DNA from: Rhizobiaceae bacterium
Lineage (GTDB): Bacteria > Pseudomonadota > Alphaproteobacteria > Rhizobiales > Rhizobiaceae
Direction: 5' to 3'
DNA length: 64,000 nt
Assembly: GCA_017643495.1 (NCBI GenBank)
Contig: JAEPNK010000001.1
Location: forward strand, 1,407,623-1,471,622
Numbering within the stretch: the stretch's first letter is position 1; each line of letters opens with the position of its first letter. Made by a program: the position numbers and the translations under genes. The notes beneath the pieces are model-generated. The model did no database searches. It saw only the letters and a list, made by a program, of their open reading frames with translations, and was not told the DNA's origin. Positions 31,341-40,469 of this stretch are shown here, piece by piece.

Positions 31341-32707
31341 CCATGCGTCTTAGGTTTCCAAACACGCTTGCAGCAAGGCTGTTTCTTTATTCTTCCCTCA
31401 CTGCCATTGCTGGCGTGCTTGTCATCGCCTTTGTAATTTCGGCAGACTACCGCAGGACTGCCGAGGAACGGTTGCGTGAACTTCTGGTCGCCAATATCTT
31501 CAACCTGATGAGTACGTTTGACGTCAACCGGGATGGCAAGCTGATAGGCATGCCGGAACTGGGTGACGCGCGTTACAGCCTGTTTGATTCAGGCTGGTAC
31601 TGGTCCGTCCATGAGGTAGGCAACAGCGATAACCGGATCTCCAGCCTTTCACTTGTTGAGCGCAGAATTGAAGTGCCTGCTTCGGCAGAGTTCGATGCAT
31701 CTTTTCAGCGCATGTTTGAAAATACCGACGATGTCGGGCAAATGCTGCTTGGGATGGAAACCCAAGTGTTCCTTGGAGAAGGGGACAATCTCTACAGTTT
31801 CCGGATTACCGCAAACCGGAGCGCGATCAACGAAGAGATTGCAGCTTTCCGAAACCGCCTCTCACTGATACTGGCCATTTTTGCCTTTTCCATTGTGTTG
31901 GCCACATACGCCGCCGTAAAGCTGGGCCTGAAGCCGATCAACAACGCCATAAAAATACTGGCCGACATCAGGAACGGTAACGCAAGTACCATTGAAGGTA
32001 CATATCCTGACGAAATCCAGCCATTCATTACCGAGACCAACGCCCTGATTGATTCCAACAGGACGATTGTTGAGCGTGCCAGAACCCAGGTGGGCAATCT
32101 GGCCCATTCCCTCAAGACACCACTGGCTGTGATGCAGAATGAATTGCCCATGATCAAGGGCCGGAGAGGGCAGCTTTTTGGTGAGCAATTGAAAACAATG
32201 CGGCAGCAGGTTCAGGTCTATCTGGATCGGGCAAGGATTTCTGCAAGAAGCGCAACTGCTCTTGCCCGAACGCCAGTTGTTCCGGTTCTTGAAAAGCTGG
32301 TGGAGGTGATTGGCAAGCTTAGTCCGGATCTGGTTCTTGAGTTCCGTCATGAGGGGAAAGGTGTTCCGGTCTTTGAGGGAGAGGAACATGATTTTCAGGA
32401 GATAATGGGGAATTTGCTGGAAAATGCGTCAAAATATGCCAGTTCAAAGGTACTGATAGAACTTGTAGCGGATGAGGCCGCAATTACGGTTCGTGTGGAT
32501 GATGACGGACCTGGAATGTCTGCTGGTGACATGGAAAAGGCGCGGGAACGTGGCGCGCGCGTTGACGAGGCTCAAGCAGGTTGGGGGTTGGGCTTGTCAA
32601 TAATTCAGGACATCGTGGATGAGTATGATGGTTCTTTCGATCTGGACCGTTCTGAAATGGGCGGATTGCAGGCTCGCGTGATACTTCCCGGGCATATTCG
32701 CCACTAA
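31337..32707 (+). CDS. feuQ: PhoQ-like sensor histidine kinase, FeuQ-like
   Basis: The 456-residue kinase has two membrane helices (LFLYSSLTAIAGVLVIAFVI and LSLILAIFAFSIVLATYAAV) around a periplasmic sensor of about 135 residues, then a HAMP region. The phosphorylated His257 is in LAHSLKTPLAVM, the form found in PhoQ-type kinases. The ATPase domain has IMGNLLENASKYA, DDGPGMS and GWGLGLSII. Start TTG 31337 overlaps the regulator stop; ATG 31343 is the likely alternative. It would phosphorylate the regulator encoded just upstream and be modulated in the periplasm by the FeuN-like protein. Confidence 0.82.
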   Translation: MTMRLRFPNTLAARLFLYSSLTAIAGVLVIAFVISADYRRTAEERLRELLVANIFNLMSTFDVNRDGKLIGMPELGDARYSLFDSGWYWSVHEVGNSDNRISSLSLVERRIEVPASAEFDASFQRMFENTDDVGQMLLGMETQVFLGEGDNLYSFRITANRSAINEEIAAFRNRLSLILAIFAFSIVLATYAAVKLGLKPINNAIKILADIRNGNASTIEGTYPDEIQPFITETNALIDSNRTIVERARTQVGNLAHSLKTPLAVMQNELPMIKGRRGQLFGEQLKTMRQQVQVYLDRARISARSATALARTPVVPVLEKLVEVIGKLSPDLVLEFRHEGKGVPVFEGEEHDFQEIMGNLLENASKYASSKVLIELVADEAAITVRVDDDGPGMSAGDMEKARERGARVDEAQAGWGLGLSIIQDIVDEYDGSFDLDRSEMGGLQARVILPGHIRH

Positions 32708-32796
32708 CCTGCAGATAAAGAAAAATAGCCCCATTTTCTTCAAAGTTTGGACACCTTGTCCGAGATAATGTCGCCGACAGAATAGGGGTATTCAGA

Positions 32797-33267
32797 ATGC
32801 GGTTTTTCGGAAAAGTTATGCGTTTCGGTGCAGTTGTTGGAGCCTGTGCAGGCCTGGTTGCGTGCAGTGCAAGCAATGAGCAGATCGGTACGGCTACCGG
32901 TGCGGTAGCTGGTGGCCTGATTGGCAACCAGTTTGGTGGAGGTACGGGCCGGATTGCCGCAACTGCGGTTGGCGCAATCGCTGGTGGTCTTATCGGGCAG
33001 GGCATCGGACGGCAGTTGGATAATAACAGTCGGCGTGCTGCCCTTGGCGCTGAATATGCAGCGCTTGAACGCGGCAGGCCGGGAGAGCCTGTAAACTGGC
33101 AGGGCAATGACGGCACTTATGGCAGGGTTGTACCGCAGCAGACCTATCAGGTCGGTTCGCAAAACTGCCGGCGCTACAGCCACACAATCTACATTGATGG
33201 CGTCCCCCAAGAGGCCAGTGGTACGGCATGCCGCAATGCAGACGGAAGCTGGACGCCGCTTTCGTGA
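32797..33267 (+). CDS. Glycine-zipper outer membrane lipoprotein (17-kDa antigen type)
   Basis: The 156-residue protein has a lipoprotein signal ending in LVACS. The mature N-terminus is a glycine zipper, with TGAVAGGLIGNQFGGGTG and GAIAGGLIGQGIGRQLD, able to form a membrane-associated hairpin. The C-terminal domain (about 75-156) is beta-rich, with SQNCRRYSHTIYIDG and TACRNADGSW carrying two cysteines. It fits the 17-kDa surface antigen / RT0821 surface protein group, outer membrane lipoproteins of alphaproteobacteria linked to envelope integrity. It stands as a single gene between the sensor kinase and ccmI. Confidence 0.85.
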   Translation: MRFFGKVMRFGAVVGACAGLVACSASNEQIGTATGAVAGGLIGNQFGGGTGRIAATAVGAIAGGLIGQGIGRQLDNNSRRAALGAEYAALERGRPGEPVNWQGNDGTYGRVVPQQTYQVGSQNCRRYSHTIYIDGVPQEASGTACRNADGSWTPLS

Positions 33268-33377
33268 GCGTATCGACTGCAATTCCCACGACAAGTTGAT
33301 CGCAAAACGCTGCCTGCGGTAATTCATCCCGCCTGATGCAACTTCCGTTTGGTTCTTTCTGATTGTAAGTATCAGGG

Positions 33378-34481
33378 ATGTTGTTCTGGTCACTCATTGT
33401 ACTGTTTTCGCTCGCTGCCATGGCGGCCTTATCCTATCCGCTGATGCGGAGACCGGATCGCGAAGACGACCGTCTGGAGCGTGAACAGGCACTTTATCGC
33501 GAGCGAATATCCGAAATTGACAGGGATGTCGGCCTTGGGCGCATCAATGACAAGGACGCGATTGCTGCCAAAGCTGAAGTTGGCAGAAGTCTGATTAAAA
33601 GCCAGCGGACTGGCGAATTTGCTGCTGCGGGCAATGGTCGGGGCGGCAAAGCCCTGCTTCTGTCATCAATCTTGTTTGTTCCTCTTTCAACTGGATTGCT
33701 TTACCTGGCCTTGGGTACTCCGCCAGCTATGCAGTTTACCGGCGATGTCAGTGAAACGGCCGGGGAGGAACAACCCTCAATTCAGGCTTTGCTTGCTGCG
33801 GCGGAACAAAGGCTTGCCAAGAACCCTGATGATGGCCGCGGTTGGAAAGTGATTGCCCCTGTCTACAATCGTCTTGGACGGTTTGATGAGGCAATACAGG
33901 CTTTTCAAAACGCATTGAGACTTGAAGGGCGTGAGCCGGACCTGACATTTGGTCTGGGTGAGGCATTCATGGGCAAGGCAAACGGACAGGTAACGCCACA
34001 GGCCTTGGCACTGTTTGAGGAAACAGCAGAATTGATGCCCTCTCACCCGGTTGCGCGTTTTTATCTTGGTGTGCATGCAATGCAGCAGGGAGACAATGAC
34101 AAGGCGATGGCTACATGGGAGAACATCATCGCAGATGCGAAAGGGGATGAGAGCTGGCTTCCTGTCATACGCAGCTATATCTCCAGGCTGGAGGAACAGG
34201 ACCAGCTTGCCAAACAGGCATCACCAGATGATCCGGAACAGTTGGCAATGGTTTCCGGAATGGTGACCAGCCTTGAAGAAAAACTCAAAGACAATCCTCA
34301 AGACAAGGAAGGTTGGGAAATGCTCATCCGCTCCTACGTCGTTCTGGACCGCATAGAAGAGGCCAAGAATGCGATTTCCACAGCCCGGTCCAGCTTTCCG
34401 GAAGACAAACCGTTTCTCCAACAGCTTGACCAGACAGAAGCAGCCCTGCCTGATGTGGACGGGAAGGAATTGAACCAGTGA
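33378..34481 (+). CDS. ccmI: Cytochrome c maturation protein CcmI (CycH)
   Basis: The 367-residue protein has the CcmI layout: an N-terminal helix (LFWSLIVLFSLAAMAALSYPL), a cytoplasmic loop with the leucine-zipper-like EREQALYRERISEIDRDVGLG, a second helix (LLLSSILFVPLSTGLLYLAL) and a periplasmic TPR domain (from about residue 130, for example GRGWKVIAPVYNRLGRFDEA). It holds apocytochrome c by its C-terminus and hands it to the heme ligation complex. It is the first of four genes in the order ccmI-E-F-H (cycHJKL in rhizobia), and its stop overlaps the GTG start of ccmE. Confidence 0.93.
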   Translation: MLFWSLIVLFSLAAMAALSYPLMRRPDREDDRLEREQALYRERISEIDRDVGLGRINDKDAIAAKAEVGRSLIKSQRTGEFAAAGNGRGGKALLLSSILFVPLSTGLLYLALGTPPAMQFTGDVSETAGEEQPSIQALLAAAEQRLAKNPDDGRGWKVIAPVYNRLGRFDEAIQAFQNALRLEGREPDLTFGLGEAFMGKANGQVTPQALALFEETAELMPSHPVARFYLGVHAMQQGDNDKAMATWENIIADAKGDESWLPVIRSYISRLEEQDQLAKQASPDDPEQLAMVSGMVTSLEEKLKDNPQDKEGWEMLIRSYVVLDRIEEAKNAISTARSSFPEDKPFLQQLDQTEAALPDVDGKELNQ

Positions 34482-34921
34482 CGCGCAAACAGAAAAGACT
34501 TGTCGGAATAGCTGCAATCGGGTGCGTTCTGGGCCTTGCAGTGCTTCTCGTATCCATCGCTTTGCGCGATGAAATAGTTTTCTTTTACGATCCTTCCGAA
34601 GTGGTTGCCGGTAACAAGGTCCAGCCTGGGGAGCGGTTCCGTATAGGTGGACTGGTTGCCGAGGGCAGTGTTGAAAAACAGGATACTGCGGTGTCATTCA
34701 CGGTTACAGACGGAGCGGCAAGCGTACCGGTAAAATTCGTTGGCATTCTTCCTGACCTGTTTCGCGAAGGACAAGGCGTGATTGCAGAAGGCACCCTTGA
34801 TGCCAATGGCAGCTTCAAAGCGGATAACGTGCTCGCGAAACATGACGAAAATTACATCCCCAAGGAACTTGAGGGTGTGATGAAAGACAAGGGTGTCTGG
34901 AAAGGCGGGGACAAGTCATGA
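34478..34921 (+). CDS. ccmE: Heme chaperone CcmE (CycJ)
   Basis: The 147-residue protein has an N-terminal anchor (LVGIAAIGCVLGLAVLLVSI) and the OB-fold periplasmic domain of CcmE: FRIGGLVAEGSVEKQ, then VPVKFVGILPDLFREGQGVI. The heme-attaching His lies in LAKHDENYIPKE, with the following Tyr also conserved. It binds heme covalently for a time and carries it to CcmF/CcmH. It starts at GTG 34478 in a GTGA overlap with ccmI. Confidence 0.95.
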   Translation: MTRKQKRLVGIAAIGCVLGLAVLLVSIALRDEIVFFYDPSEVVAGNKVQPGERFRIGGLVAEGSVEKQDTAVSFTVTDGAASVPVKFVGILPDLFREGQGVIAEGTLDANGSFKADNVLAKHDENYIPKELEGVMKDKGVWKGGDKS

Positions 34922-34931
34922 GGAGTTGCAC

Positions 34932-36911
34932 ATGATAGCTGAACTCGGTCATTATGCTCTTGTTCTGGCGCTTTCCCTTTCATTGGTACAGTCGATTGTT
35001 CCCTTTTGGGGGGCAAGGACCGGCGACACTGCCCTGATGCAGGCAGGAACAACATGCGCAATAGCCGGTTTCTTGGCTACACTGATTGCGTTTGCAGCCC
35101 TCACATACTCTTACGTTACGTCTGATTTTTCATTACTCAACGTCTGGCAGAACTCACATACCTCCAAACCGCTTCTATACAAGTATACGGCTGTCTGGGG
35201 GAACCATGAAGGGTCCATGCTGCTTTGGGTATTGATGCTGACGCTGTTTTCGGCGCTTCTGGCGGCTTTTGCCACAGCCTTGCCTGCAAGGTTGAAGGCC
35301 AACACACTTTCAGTGCAAGGCTGGGTTACAGTGGCATTTTTGCTGTTCCTGCTGTTTACCTCAAACCCTTTTGAGCGCCTCCCGCAACCGGCCCTGCAAG
35401 GCAAGGATCTCAATCCCATTCTTCAGGATATCGGTCTCGCGATCCATCCGCCGTTACTCTATGTCGGCTATGTCGGCTTTTCCCTTACATTCTCGTTTGC
35501 CATGGCGGCAATGATCAGCGGGCATATTGATGCGGCTTGGGCGAAATATGTCCGGCCTTGGGCGTTGCTTGCATGGGTCTTTCTGACTGCAGGAATCGCG
35601 ATGGGCTCTTACTGGGCTTATTATGAATTGGGATGGGGTGGCTGGTGGTTCTGGGACCCGGTTGAAAATGCTTCTTTCATGCCGTGGCTGGTTGGTACCG
35701 CTTTCATACATTCAGCGCTTGTGATGGAGAAACGGGAAGCTCTCAAAATCTGGACCATCCTGCTGGCCCTGTTGACCTTTTCGCTGTCACTGCTGGGAAC
35801 ATTCATCGTTCGTTCCGGGGTGCTGACCTCCGTTCACAGCTTCGCCACCGACCCGACACGCGGTGTCTTCATTTTGACCATCCTGCTAATTTTCATTGGT
35901 GGATCGCTTTGCCTGTTTGCCGTGCGTGCAAATTCCCTACAACAAGGAGGCCTGTTTCAGCCGGTTTCACGCGAGGGCGCGCTAGTCTTCAACAACCTGT
36001 TCATGACAGTGGCGGCCGCCACCGTGGTCTTCGGAACACTGTATCCATTGGCAGTTGAAGCATGGGACGGCAGCAAGATTTCAGTAGGCCCGCCGTATTT
36101 CAACCTGACATTCGGACCCTTGATGATTCCGGTTTTGATGGCCATCCCCCTTGGCCCTCTCATGTCATGGAAACGTTCCGACCTGTTGCCGGTACTGACA
36201 CGGCTCTATTTTGTTGCAGGTGCTGCCCTGCTGACTGTGGTTTTGACGGCGGCATTTACGCGTGGCGGACCGGTTATTGCTTCCTTGATGATTGGTCTCG
36301 CAGTGTGGGTAATGCTGGGGGCAATGGCAGAAATTGTACAAAGGTCGGGGCTTCCGCGTGTCCCGCTGTCGACGGCTGTTGCAAGACTGCGGGGACTGCC
36401 CCGTTCTGTTTGGGGAACCATGTTTGCGCATTTCGGAATTGGTGTCATGGTTCTTGGCATCGTCGGGGCAACTGTTTTCAGCAGTGAAGAAGCTGCACTG
36501 GTCCGAAAAGGCGAGACGCTGGAGATTGCCGGATTTGAACTGGTACATGCTGGAAACCACAACCGGCAGGGCTCCAATTTCATAGAAGATGCCCTTGTTG
36601 TCGATGTCCGCAAGGGCGGGCGGAAGATTGCGGAACTTGCGCCTGCCAAACGCATGTACACAGCGCATGGTTCAGCCACGACGGAAGCTGCAATCAAGAG
36701 TTACGGGTTTTCCCAGCTTTATCTGTCTGTCGGTGATACGGATGAGGCGGGCCGAACCGTGCTGCGCGCATGGTGGAAATCACAAGTGATACTGGTTTGG
36801 CTCGGCCCCATCCTGATGGCTTTTGGTGGTTTGCTGTCCTTGTCAGACAGGAGACTGAGAATTGGCATTCCCAAGGCATCAAAAGCGGGAAAGAAACTTG
36901 CCAATGCTTGA
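34932..36911 (+). CDS. ccmF: Cytochrome c heme lyase CcmF (CycK)
   Basis: From ATG 34932, behind a GAGGAG ribosome site, the protein has 659 residues and about 14 or 15 membrane helices. The tryptophan-rich heme-handling signature WGGWWFWDPVENASFMPWL is complete, and conserved His residues lie in the flanking loops (LLYVGYVGFS, HSALVMEKRE). It joins heme from holo-CcmE to the CxxCH of apocytochromes in the periplasm. Two diheme-type and class II cytochromes at 0-1.2 kb would be among its clients. The end overlaps ccmH by 8 bp. Confidence 0.95.
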   Translation: MIAELGHYALVLALSLSLVQSIVPFWGARTGDTALMQAGTTCAIAGFLATLIAFAALTYSYVTSDFSLLNVWQNSHTSKPLLYKYTAVWGNHEGSMLLWVLMLTLFSALLAAFATALPARLKANTLSVQGWVTVAFLLFLLFTSNPFERLPQPALQGKDLNPILQDIGLAIHPPLLYVGYVGFSLTFSFAMAAMISGHIDAAWAKYVRPWALLAWVFLTAGIAMGSYWAYYELGWGGWWFWDPVENASFMPWLVGTAFIHSALVMEKREALKIWTILLALLTFSLSLLGTFIVRSGVLTSVHSFATDPTRGVFILTILLIFIGGSLCLFAVRANSLQQGGLFQPVSREGALVFNNLFMTVAAATVVFGTLYPLAVEAWDGSKISVGPPYFNLTFGPLMIPVLMAIPLGPLMSWKRSDLLPVLTRLYFVAGAALLTVVLTAAFTRGGPVIASLMIGLAVWVMLGAMAEIVQRSGLPRVPLSTAVARLRGLPRSVWGTMFAHFGIGVMVLGIVGATVFSSEEAALVRKGETLEIAGFELVHAGNHNRQGSNFIEDALVVDVRKGGRKIAELAPAKRMYTAHGSATTEAAIKSYGFSQLYLSVGDTDEAGRTVLRAWWKSQVILVWLGPILMAFGGLLSLSDRRLRIGIPKASKAGKKLANA

Positions 36912-37383
36912 ACTGTTTGCCCGCCTTGTAGTTGTAGGGGTTTTCCTGGTTGCAGGTTGCACAATGGCACTCGCGGTCAATCCGGATGAAGTGTTGAAAG
37001 ATCCGGCACTTGAAACACGGGCCCGCTCACTATCTGCAGAGATTCGCTGCCTCGTGTGTCAGAACCAGTCCATAGATGACAGTGATGCCCAGCTTGCAAA
37101 AGATCTGCGTCTGTTGGTGCGTGAGCAACTTGTTGAAGGTAAAACAGATCAACAAATCCTCGATTACCTGGTTGAGCGTTATGGAGAATTTGTACTCCTG
37201 AAGCCAAGGTTCTCAGTACGTAATCTTGCATTGTGGCTACTGCCCTTTCTGGCGCTTGTTGCAGGGATATGGCTGGTTCGGGGAATGTTCATCAAACGCA
37301 AGACAGCAGCGGCATCGTCTTCAGATGGACGTGACCTTAGCCCGGAAGAGCAGGCGGAATTACGCAAAATCCTGGAAAAGTGA
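36904..37383 (+). CDS. ccmH: Cytochrome c maturation thiol oxidoreductase CcmH (CycL)
   Basis: The 159-residue protein begins at ATG 36904 inside the ccmF 3' end. It has a signal peptide (FARLVVVGVFLVAGCTMALA), the thiol motif RCLVCQNQSIDDSDAQLAKD, helices REQLVEGKTDQQILDYLVERYG and one C-terminal membrane helix (LALWLLPFLALVAGIWLV) with a charged tail. CcmH reduces the disulfide of apocytochrome CxxCH motifs so that heme can be added. This is the short form, lacking the CcmI-like TPR part, as expected where ccmI is separate. Confidence 0.93.
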   Translation: MLELFARLVVVGVFLVAGCTMALAVNPDEVLKDPALETRARSLSAEIRCLVCQNQSIDDSDAQLAKDLRLLVREQLVEGKTDQQILDYLVERYGEFVLLKPRFSVRNLALWLLPFLALVAGIWLVRGMFIKRKTAAASSSDGRDLSPEEQAELRKILEK

Positions 37384-37386
37384 TCA

Positions 37387-37409
37387 CCACCCGTCTTGTG
37401 AGCGGGTGG
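37387..37409 (+). terminator. Hairpin at the end of the ccm operon
   Basis: CCACCCG (37387-37393) pairs perfectly with CGGGTGG (37403-37409) around a 9-nt loop, four bases after the ccmH stop. There is no T-run after it, so it may be a weak or Rho-assisted terminator or an mRNA-stabilising stem. Confidence 0.4.
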
Positions 37410-37450
37410 GCTTCGCAATAGCCTGAACATGTTATCAGGGAGTGCAGTTC

Positions 37451-38704
37451 ATGGGCATATCAAGCCAAAAAATTACATTTGACGGCAGTCGTGGTGCAGA
37501 ATTGTCTGCGCGTTTGGACATACCCGCAGGGCCGGTTCGCGCCTATGCGATTTTCGCCCATTGCTTCACATGCTCGAAAGATTTTCATGCCACGCGGCGA
37601 ATTTCCGGGGCGCTGGCTGAAAGGGGGATTGCGGTTCTGCGTTTCGATTTTACCGGCCTGGGGAAGAGTGAAGGCGATTTCGCCTCAACTAACTTTTCCT
37701 CAAACCGGGAAGATCTTCTGATTGCTGCTGACTATCTCAGGCAGAACTATCAGGCACCATCGCTGATCATCGGTCATTCTTTGGGCGGGGCCGCAGTGCT
37801 TTCAATTGCATCAGATATTCCCGAACTTGAAGGTGTGGTGACGATTGGTGCGCCGGCAGATGCCGAACATGTTGTTCATAATTTCGGGGCTAAGCTGGAT
37901 GAAATTAATAGTGCTGGAGAAGCTGAAGTTACCCTTGCAGGAAGAAAATTCAGCATACGCAGACAATTTCTCGAAGACCTTGCTGAAAGCAGGGTAGAAG
38001 AAAAGATTGGCAGTTTGCGTGTTCCACTGCTTGTGATGCATGCGCCATTGGACGACACGGTCGGCATCGAGAATGCAACACGTATATTCGTTGCCGCAAA
38101 ACATCCCAAGAGTTTCATATCACTTGATAAGGCCGACCATTTTGTATCGGGGGTGCGGGATGCGAATTTCGTGGCGGGAATGATTGCGCAATGGAGCGAC
38201 CGCTACCTTGATGCATCTCAAGGTTCTGCTGCGGCGCAGTCAGCAGAATCAGAACAGGAAGCGGATGTTGAAGGCACGCTTGTGCGTGAGACGTTGAACG
38301 GCAAATACCAGAACACCATGCGCAATGGCAAACATCTGGCCTTTGTTGACGAACCTGTATCGGTTGGTGGTCTTGATACGGGGCCAACACCTTACGGCCT
38401 TCTCGGTGGTGCACTTGGAGCCTGTACCTCAATCACCATGAGGATGTATGCCAACTTCAAGAAACTTGATGTTGGCCGTATTTCGGTTCGTGTTGTTCAC
38501 AACAAGAAACATGCCAAGGATTGCGAAACATGTACCCGGGAGCAGCGGGATAGCAATGCCAAGATTGATGTTTTCGAACGCATTATCACTGTCGAAGGAG
38601 ACGTGGATTCGCAACTTGAGGAGAAGTTGTTGGAGATTGCAGACAAATGTCCGGTGCACAAGACGCTCGAGAAGAGTTCGGTCGTCGAAACAAGAATTGA
38701 ATGA
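37451..38704 (+). CDS. Alpha/beta hydrolase - OsmC family fusion protein
   Basis: From ATG 37451, behind GGGAG, the protein has 417 residues. The first 255 are an alpha/beta hydrolase: oxyanion region AIFAHCFTCSKD, nucleophile Ser in IIGHSLGGAAVLS, later VMHAPLDDTV and DKADHFVS with the catalytic Asp and His. After a short linker, residues about 285-417 form an OsmC-type peroxiredoxin fold, with the first active Cys in LGACTSITMRMYA and the second in DKCPVHKTLEKS. OsmC proteins reduce organic hydroperoxides; the fusion is a known but little-studied bifunctional family. It has a CETC pair in the OsmC part. It seems to be a single-gene unit after the ccm operon. Confidence 0.9.
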   Translation: MGISSQKITFDGSRGAELSARLDIPAGPVRAYAIFAHCFTCSKDFHATRRISGALAERGIAVLRFDFTGLGKSEGDFASTNFSSNREDLLIAADYLRQNYQAPSLIIGHSLGGAAVLSIASDIPELEGVVTIGAPADAEHVVHNFGAKLDEINSAGEAEVTLAGRKFSIRRQFLEDLAESRVEEKIGSLRVPLLVMHAPLDDTVGIENATRIFVAAKHPKSFISLDKADHFVSGVRDANFVAGMIAQWSDRYLDASQGSAAAQSAESEQEADVEGTLVRETLNGKYQNTMRNGKHLAFVDEPVSVGGLDTGPTPYGLLGGALGACTSITMRMYANFKKLDVGRISVRVVHNKKHAKDCETCTREQRDSNAKIDVFERIITVEGDVDSQLEEKLLEIADKCPVHKTLEKSSVVETRIE

Positions 38705-38828
38705 ACAGGCAACTCCGGAACATTAACGAACTTTAATCTGGCCGTCATGTTGCGGCAATTCAGTCTTTCTTATGTTGGCTGCGAATTGAGCCGAAAAAGC
38801 CAATTTTCCCATGCAAAAGGAAGACACA

Positions 38829-40295
38829 ATGAACGTTATACAAAATTCAGCTCTTAAACGGACAACCCGTGCATTGCTTGCATCTGCCATAATCGCAGGT
38901 GGCGTTGGTTACGGACTTGGCCAATCAAACATTCTCTCGGTTACACCGTCACATGCGGAAACCATTTCGGTCGAGGCACCTGCGGTATTCAGCTTTGGTG
39001 ATGTGGTTGAAGCTGTATCCCCAGCAGTCGTCAGCGTTCGCGTTGAAATGAATACTCAACAGGTCAGCGACAGGCGTGAACTCCGCCGCGACTTCAAACG
39101 TAACTTTGGCTTTGACCTTCCCGGAAGAGGGGGCAAACACGGCTTCCGTAACGGCCCGCGCAAACGCAAGGGCTTTTCGCAAGGATCAGGCTTCTTCGTG
39201 TCCGAGGACGGTTATCTGGTAACCAACAATCATGTGATTGAAAATGGCGCCAAATACACAGTGGTCTTGTCGGATGGTGCCGAGCATGAGGCTTCACTCG
39301 TCGGAACTGATCCCCGTACCGATCTTGCAGTTCTGAAAGTCGATGCAGATGAAAAATTCAAGTATGTCGAGTTTGGCAGTGATTTGCCGCGTATCGGCGA
39401 TTGGGTAGTCGCAGTCGGTAACCCGTTCGGACTTGGTGGAACTGTTACAGCAGGTATCGTGTCCGGTCACAGCCGCAACATCGGTGCTGGTCGCTACGAT
39501 GATTTCATCCAGATTGACGCTGCCGTTAACCGCGGAAATTCCGGCGGTCCGGCTTTCAATCTCAAGGGCGAAGTCATTGGTGTCAATACAGCAATCTTCT
39601 CGCCTTCAGGTGGAAATGTCGGCATCGCATTTTCAATTCCGGCCGGAACAGCTTTTGAAATTGTTGATGACCTGATCCAGAATGGATCGGTTGTCCGGGG
39701 ATGGCTTGGTGTCCAGATTCAGCCTGTCACACCCGAGATTGCCGAATCGCTCGGTATCGATGATGTCGGTGGTGCCATCGTCTCTAACCCGCAGGAAGGA
39801 AGTCCCGCGGATGAGGCCGGTATAGAGGCTGGTGATGTCATCACTGCAGTTGACGGCAAGGAAGTAAAAGGGCCGCGCCAATTGTCCCGCGTGATCGCCG
39901 GATATGCACCTGATACCGAGATTAGCGTACAAGTGCTTCGCGATGGTGAGAGCCGTGACGTTACGGTCAAGCTGGGCGAACTTGCAACCGAGGAAGCAGC
40001 GCTTCGTGGCGGTCAATCAGACAAGCCTCGCAAGTTCGCAAGGCTTGGCATCGAGTTGCAGGGTTCGGAAGATGGTGTTGTTGTCATGGATGTTCGCCCG
40101 GGAAGCCGTGCTGAAGAACGTGGCATAAGAACCGGTGACATGATCCGTTCAGTCAACGGCAAGGAAGTGAAATCCGTCCGTGAACTTCGCCAGGGTTTGA
40201 AGGAAGCCCGTAAAATGGGCCGCAAGGCAGCGCTTCTGAAAATCGAGCGCCAAGGACAGATGAGCTTCATACCTGTTCCTGTCCGCCGCGGCTGA
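38829..40295 (+). CDS. degP: Do-family periplasmic serine protease (DegP/HtrA)
   Basis: From ATG 38829, behind an AAAGGAA site, the protein has 488 residues with a signal region ending near SHAETI. The trypsin-like domain shows His135 in TNNHVI, Asp165 in RTDLAVL and Ser238 in NRGNSGGPAFN. An Arg/Lys/Gly-rich loop before the protease core (RRDFKRNFGFDLPGRGGKHG) corresponds to the regulatory LA loop. Two PDZ domains follow (about 275-365 and 390-480). It degrades or refolds damaged envelope proteins. A two-component pair lies downstream, as in the degP1 region of Sinorhizobium, after a strongly structured gap. Confidence 0.94.
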   Translation: MNVIQNSALKRTTRALLASAIIAGGVGYGLGQSNILSVTPSHAETISVEAPAVFSFGDVVEAVSPAVVSVRVEMNTQQVSDRRELRRDFKRNFGFDLPGRGGKHGFRNGPRKRKGFSQGSGFFVSEDGYLVTNNHVIENGAKYTVVLSDGAEHEASLVGTDPRTDLAVLKVDADEKFKYVEFGSDLPRIGDWVVAVGNPFGLGGTVTAGIVSGHSRNIGAGRYDDFIQIDAAVNRGNSGGPAFNLKGEVIGVNTAIFSPSGGNVGIAFSIPAGTAFEIVDDLIQNGSVVRGWLGVQIQPVTPEIAESLGIDDVGGAIVSNPQEGSPADEAGIEAGDVITAVDGKEVKGPRQLSRVIAGYAPDTEISVQVLRDGESRDVTVKLGELATEEAALRGGQSDKPRKFARLGIELQGSEDGVVVMDVRPGSRAEERGIRTGDMIRSVNGKEVKSVRELRQGLKEARKMGRKAALLKIERQGQMSFIPVPVRRG

Positions 40296-40313
40296 AACCT
40301 ACAGCCGTGATAC

Positions 40314-40431
40314 ATGCCGGACTGTCCCCCCATCCCGGTCCGGCACGTCTGGTTGCAGGCTCCATGGGCGCCCCCTCCACGGAGCCTGCAGCAATCTCCT
40401 TGCTGTCCGGCATGCTTGCCATTATGCCGGA
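40314..40431. repeat. Three strong hairpins with exchangeable arms after degP
   Basis: Perfect stems are TGCCGGAC/GTCCGGCA (40315-40322 with 40338-40345), TGCAGGCTCC/GGAGCCTGCA (40354-40363 with 40381-40390) and TCCGGCAT/ATGCCGGA (40406-40413 with 40424-40431). ATGCCGGAC at 40314 can also pair over nine bases with GTCCGGCAT at 40405, enclosing the middle hairpin. No T-run follows any of them. Confidence 0.65.
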
Positions 40432-40469
40432 GCTGTTAATCGCTGATTTCTCTGTTTAATGTTCCGCCC

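Noticed and set aside
38723-38736. A TTAA-N6-TTAA sequence upstream of degP, considered as a CtrA box
   Set aside because: Spacing is six rather than seven, so it does not meet the consensus.
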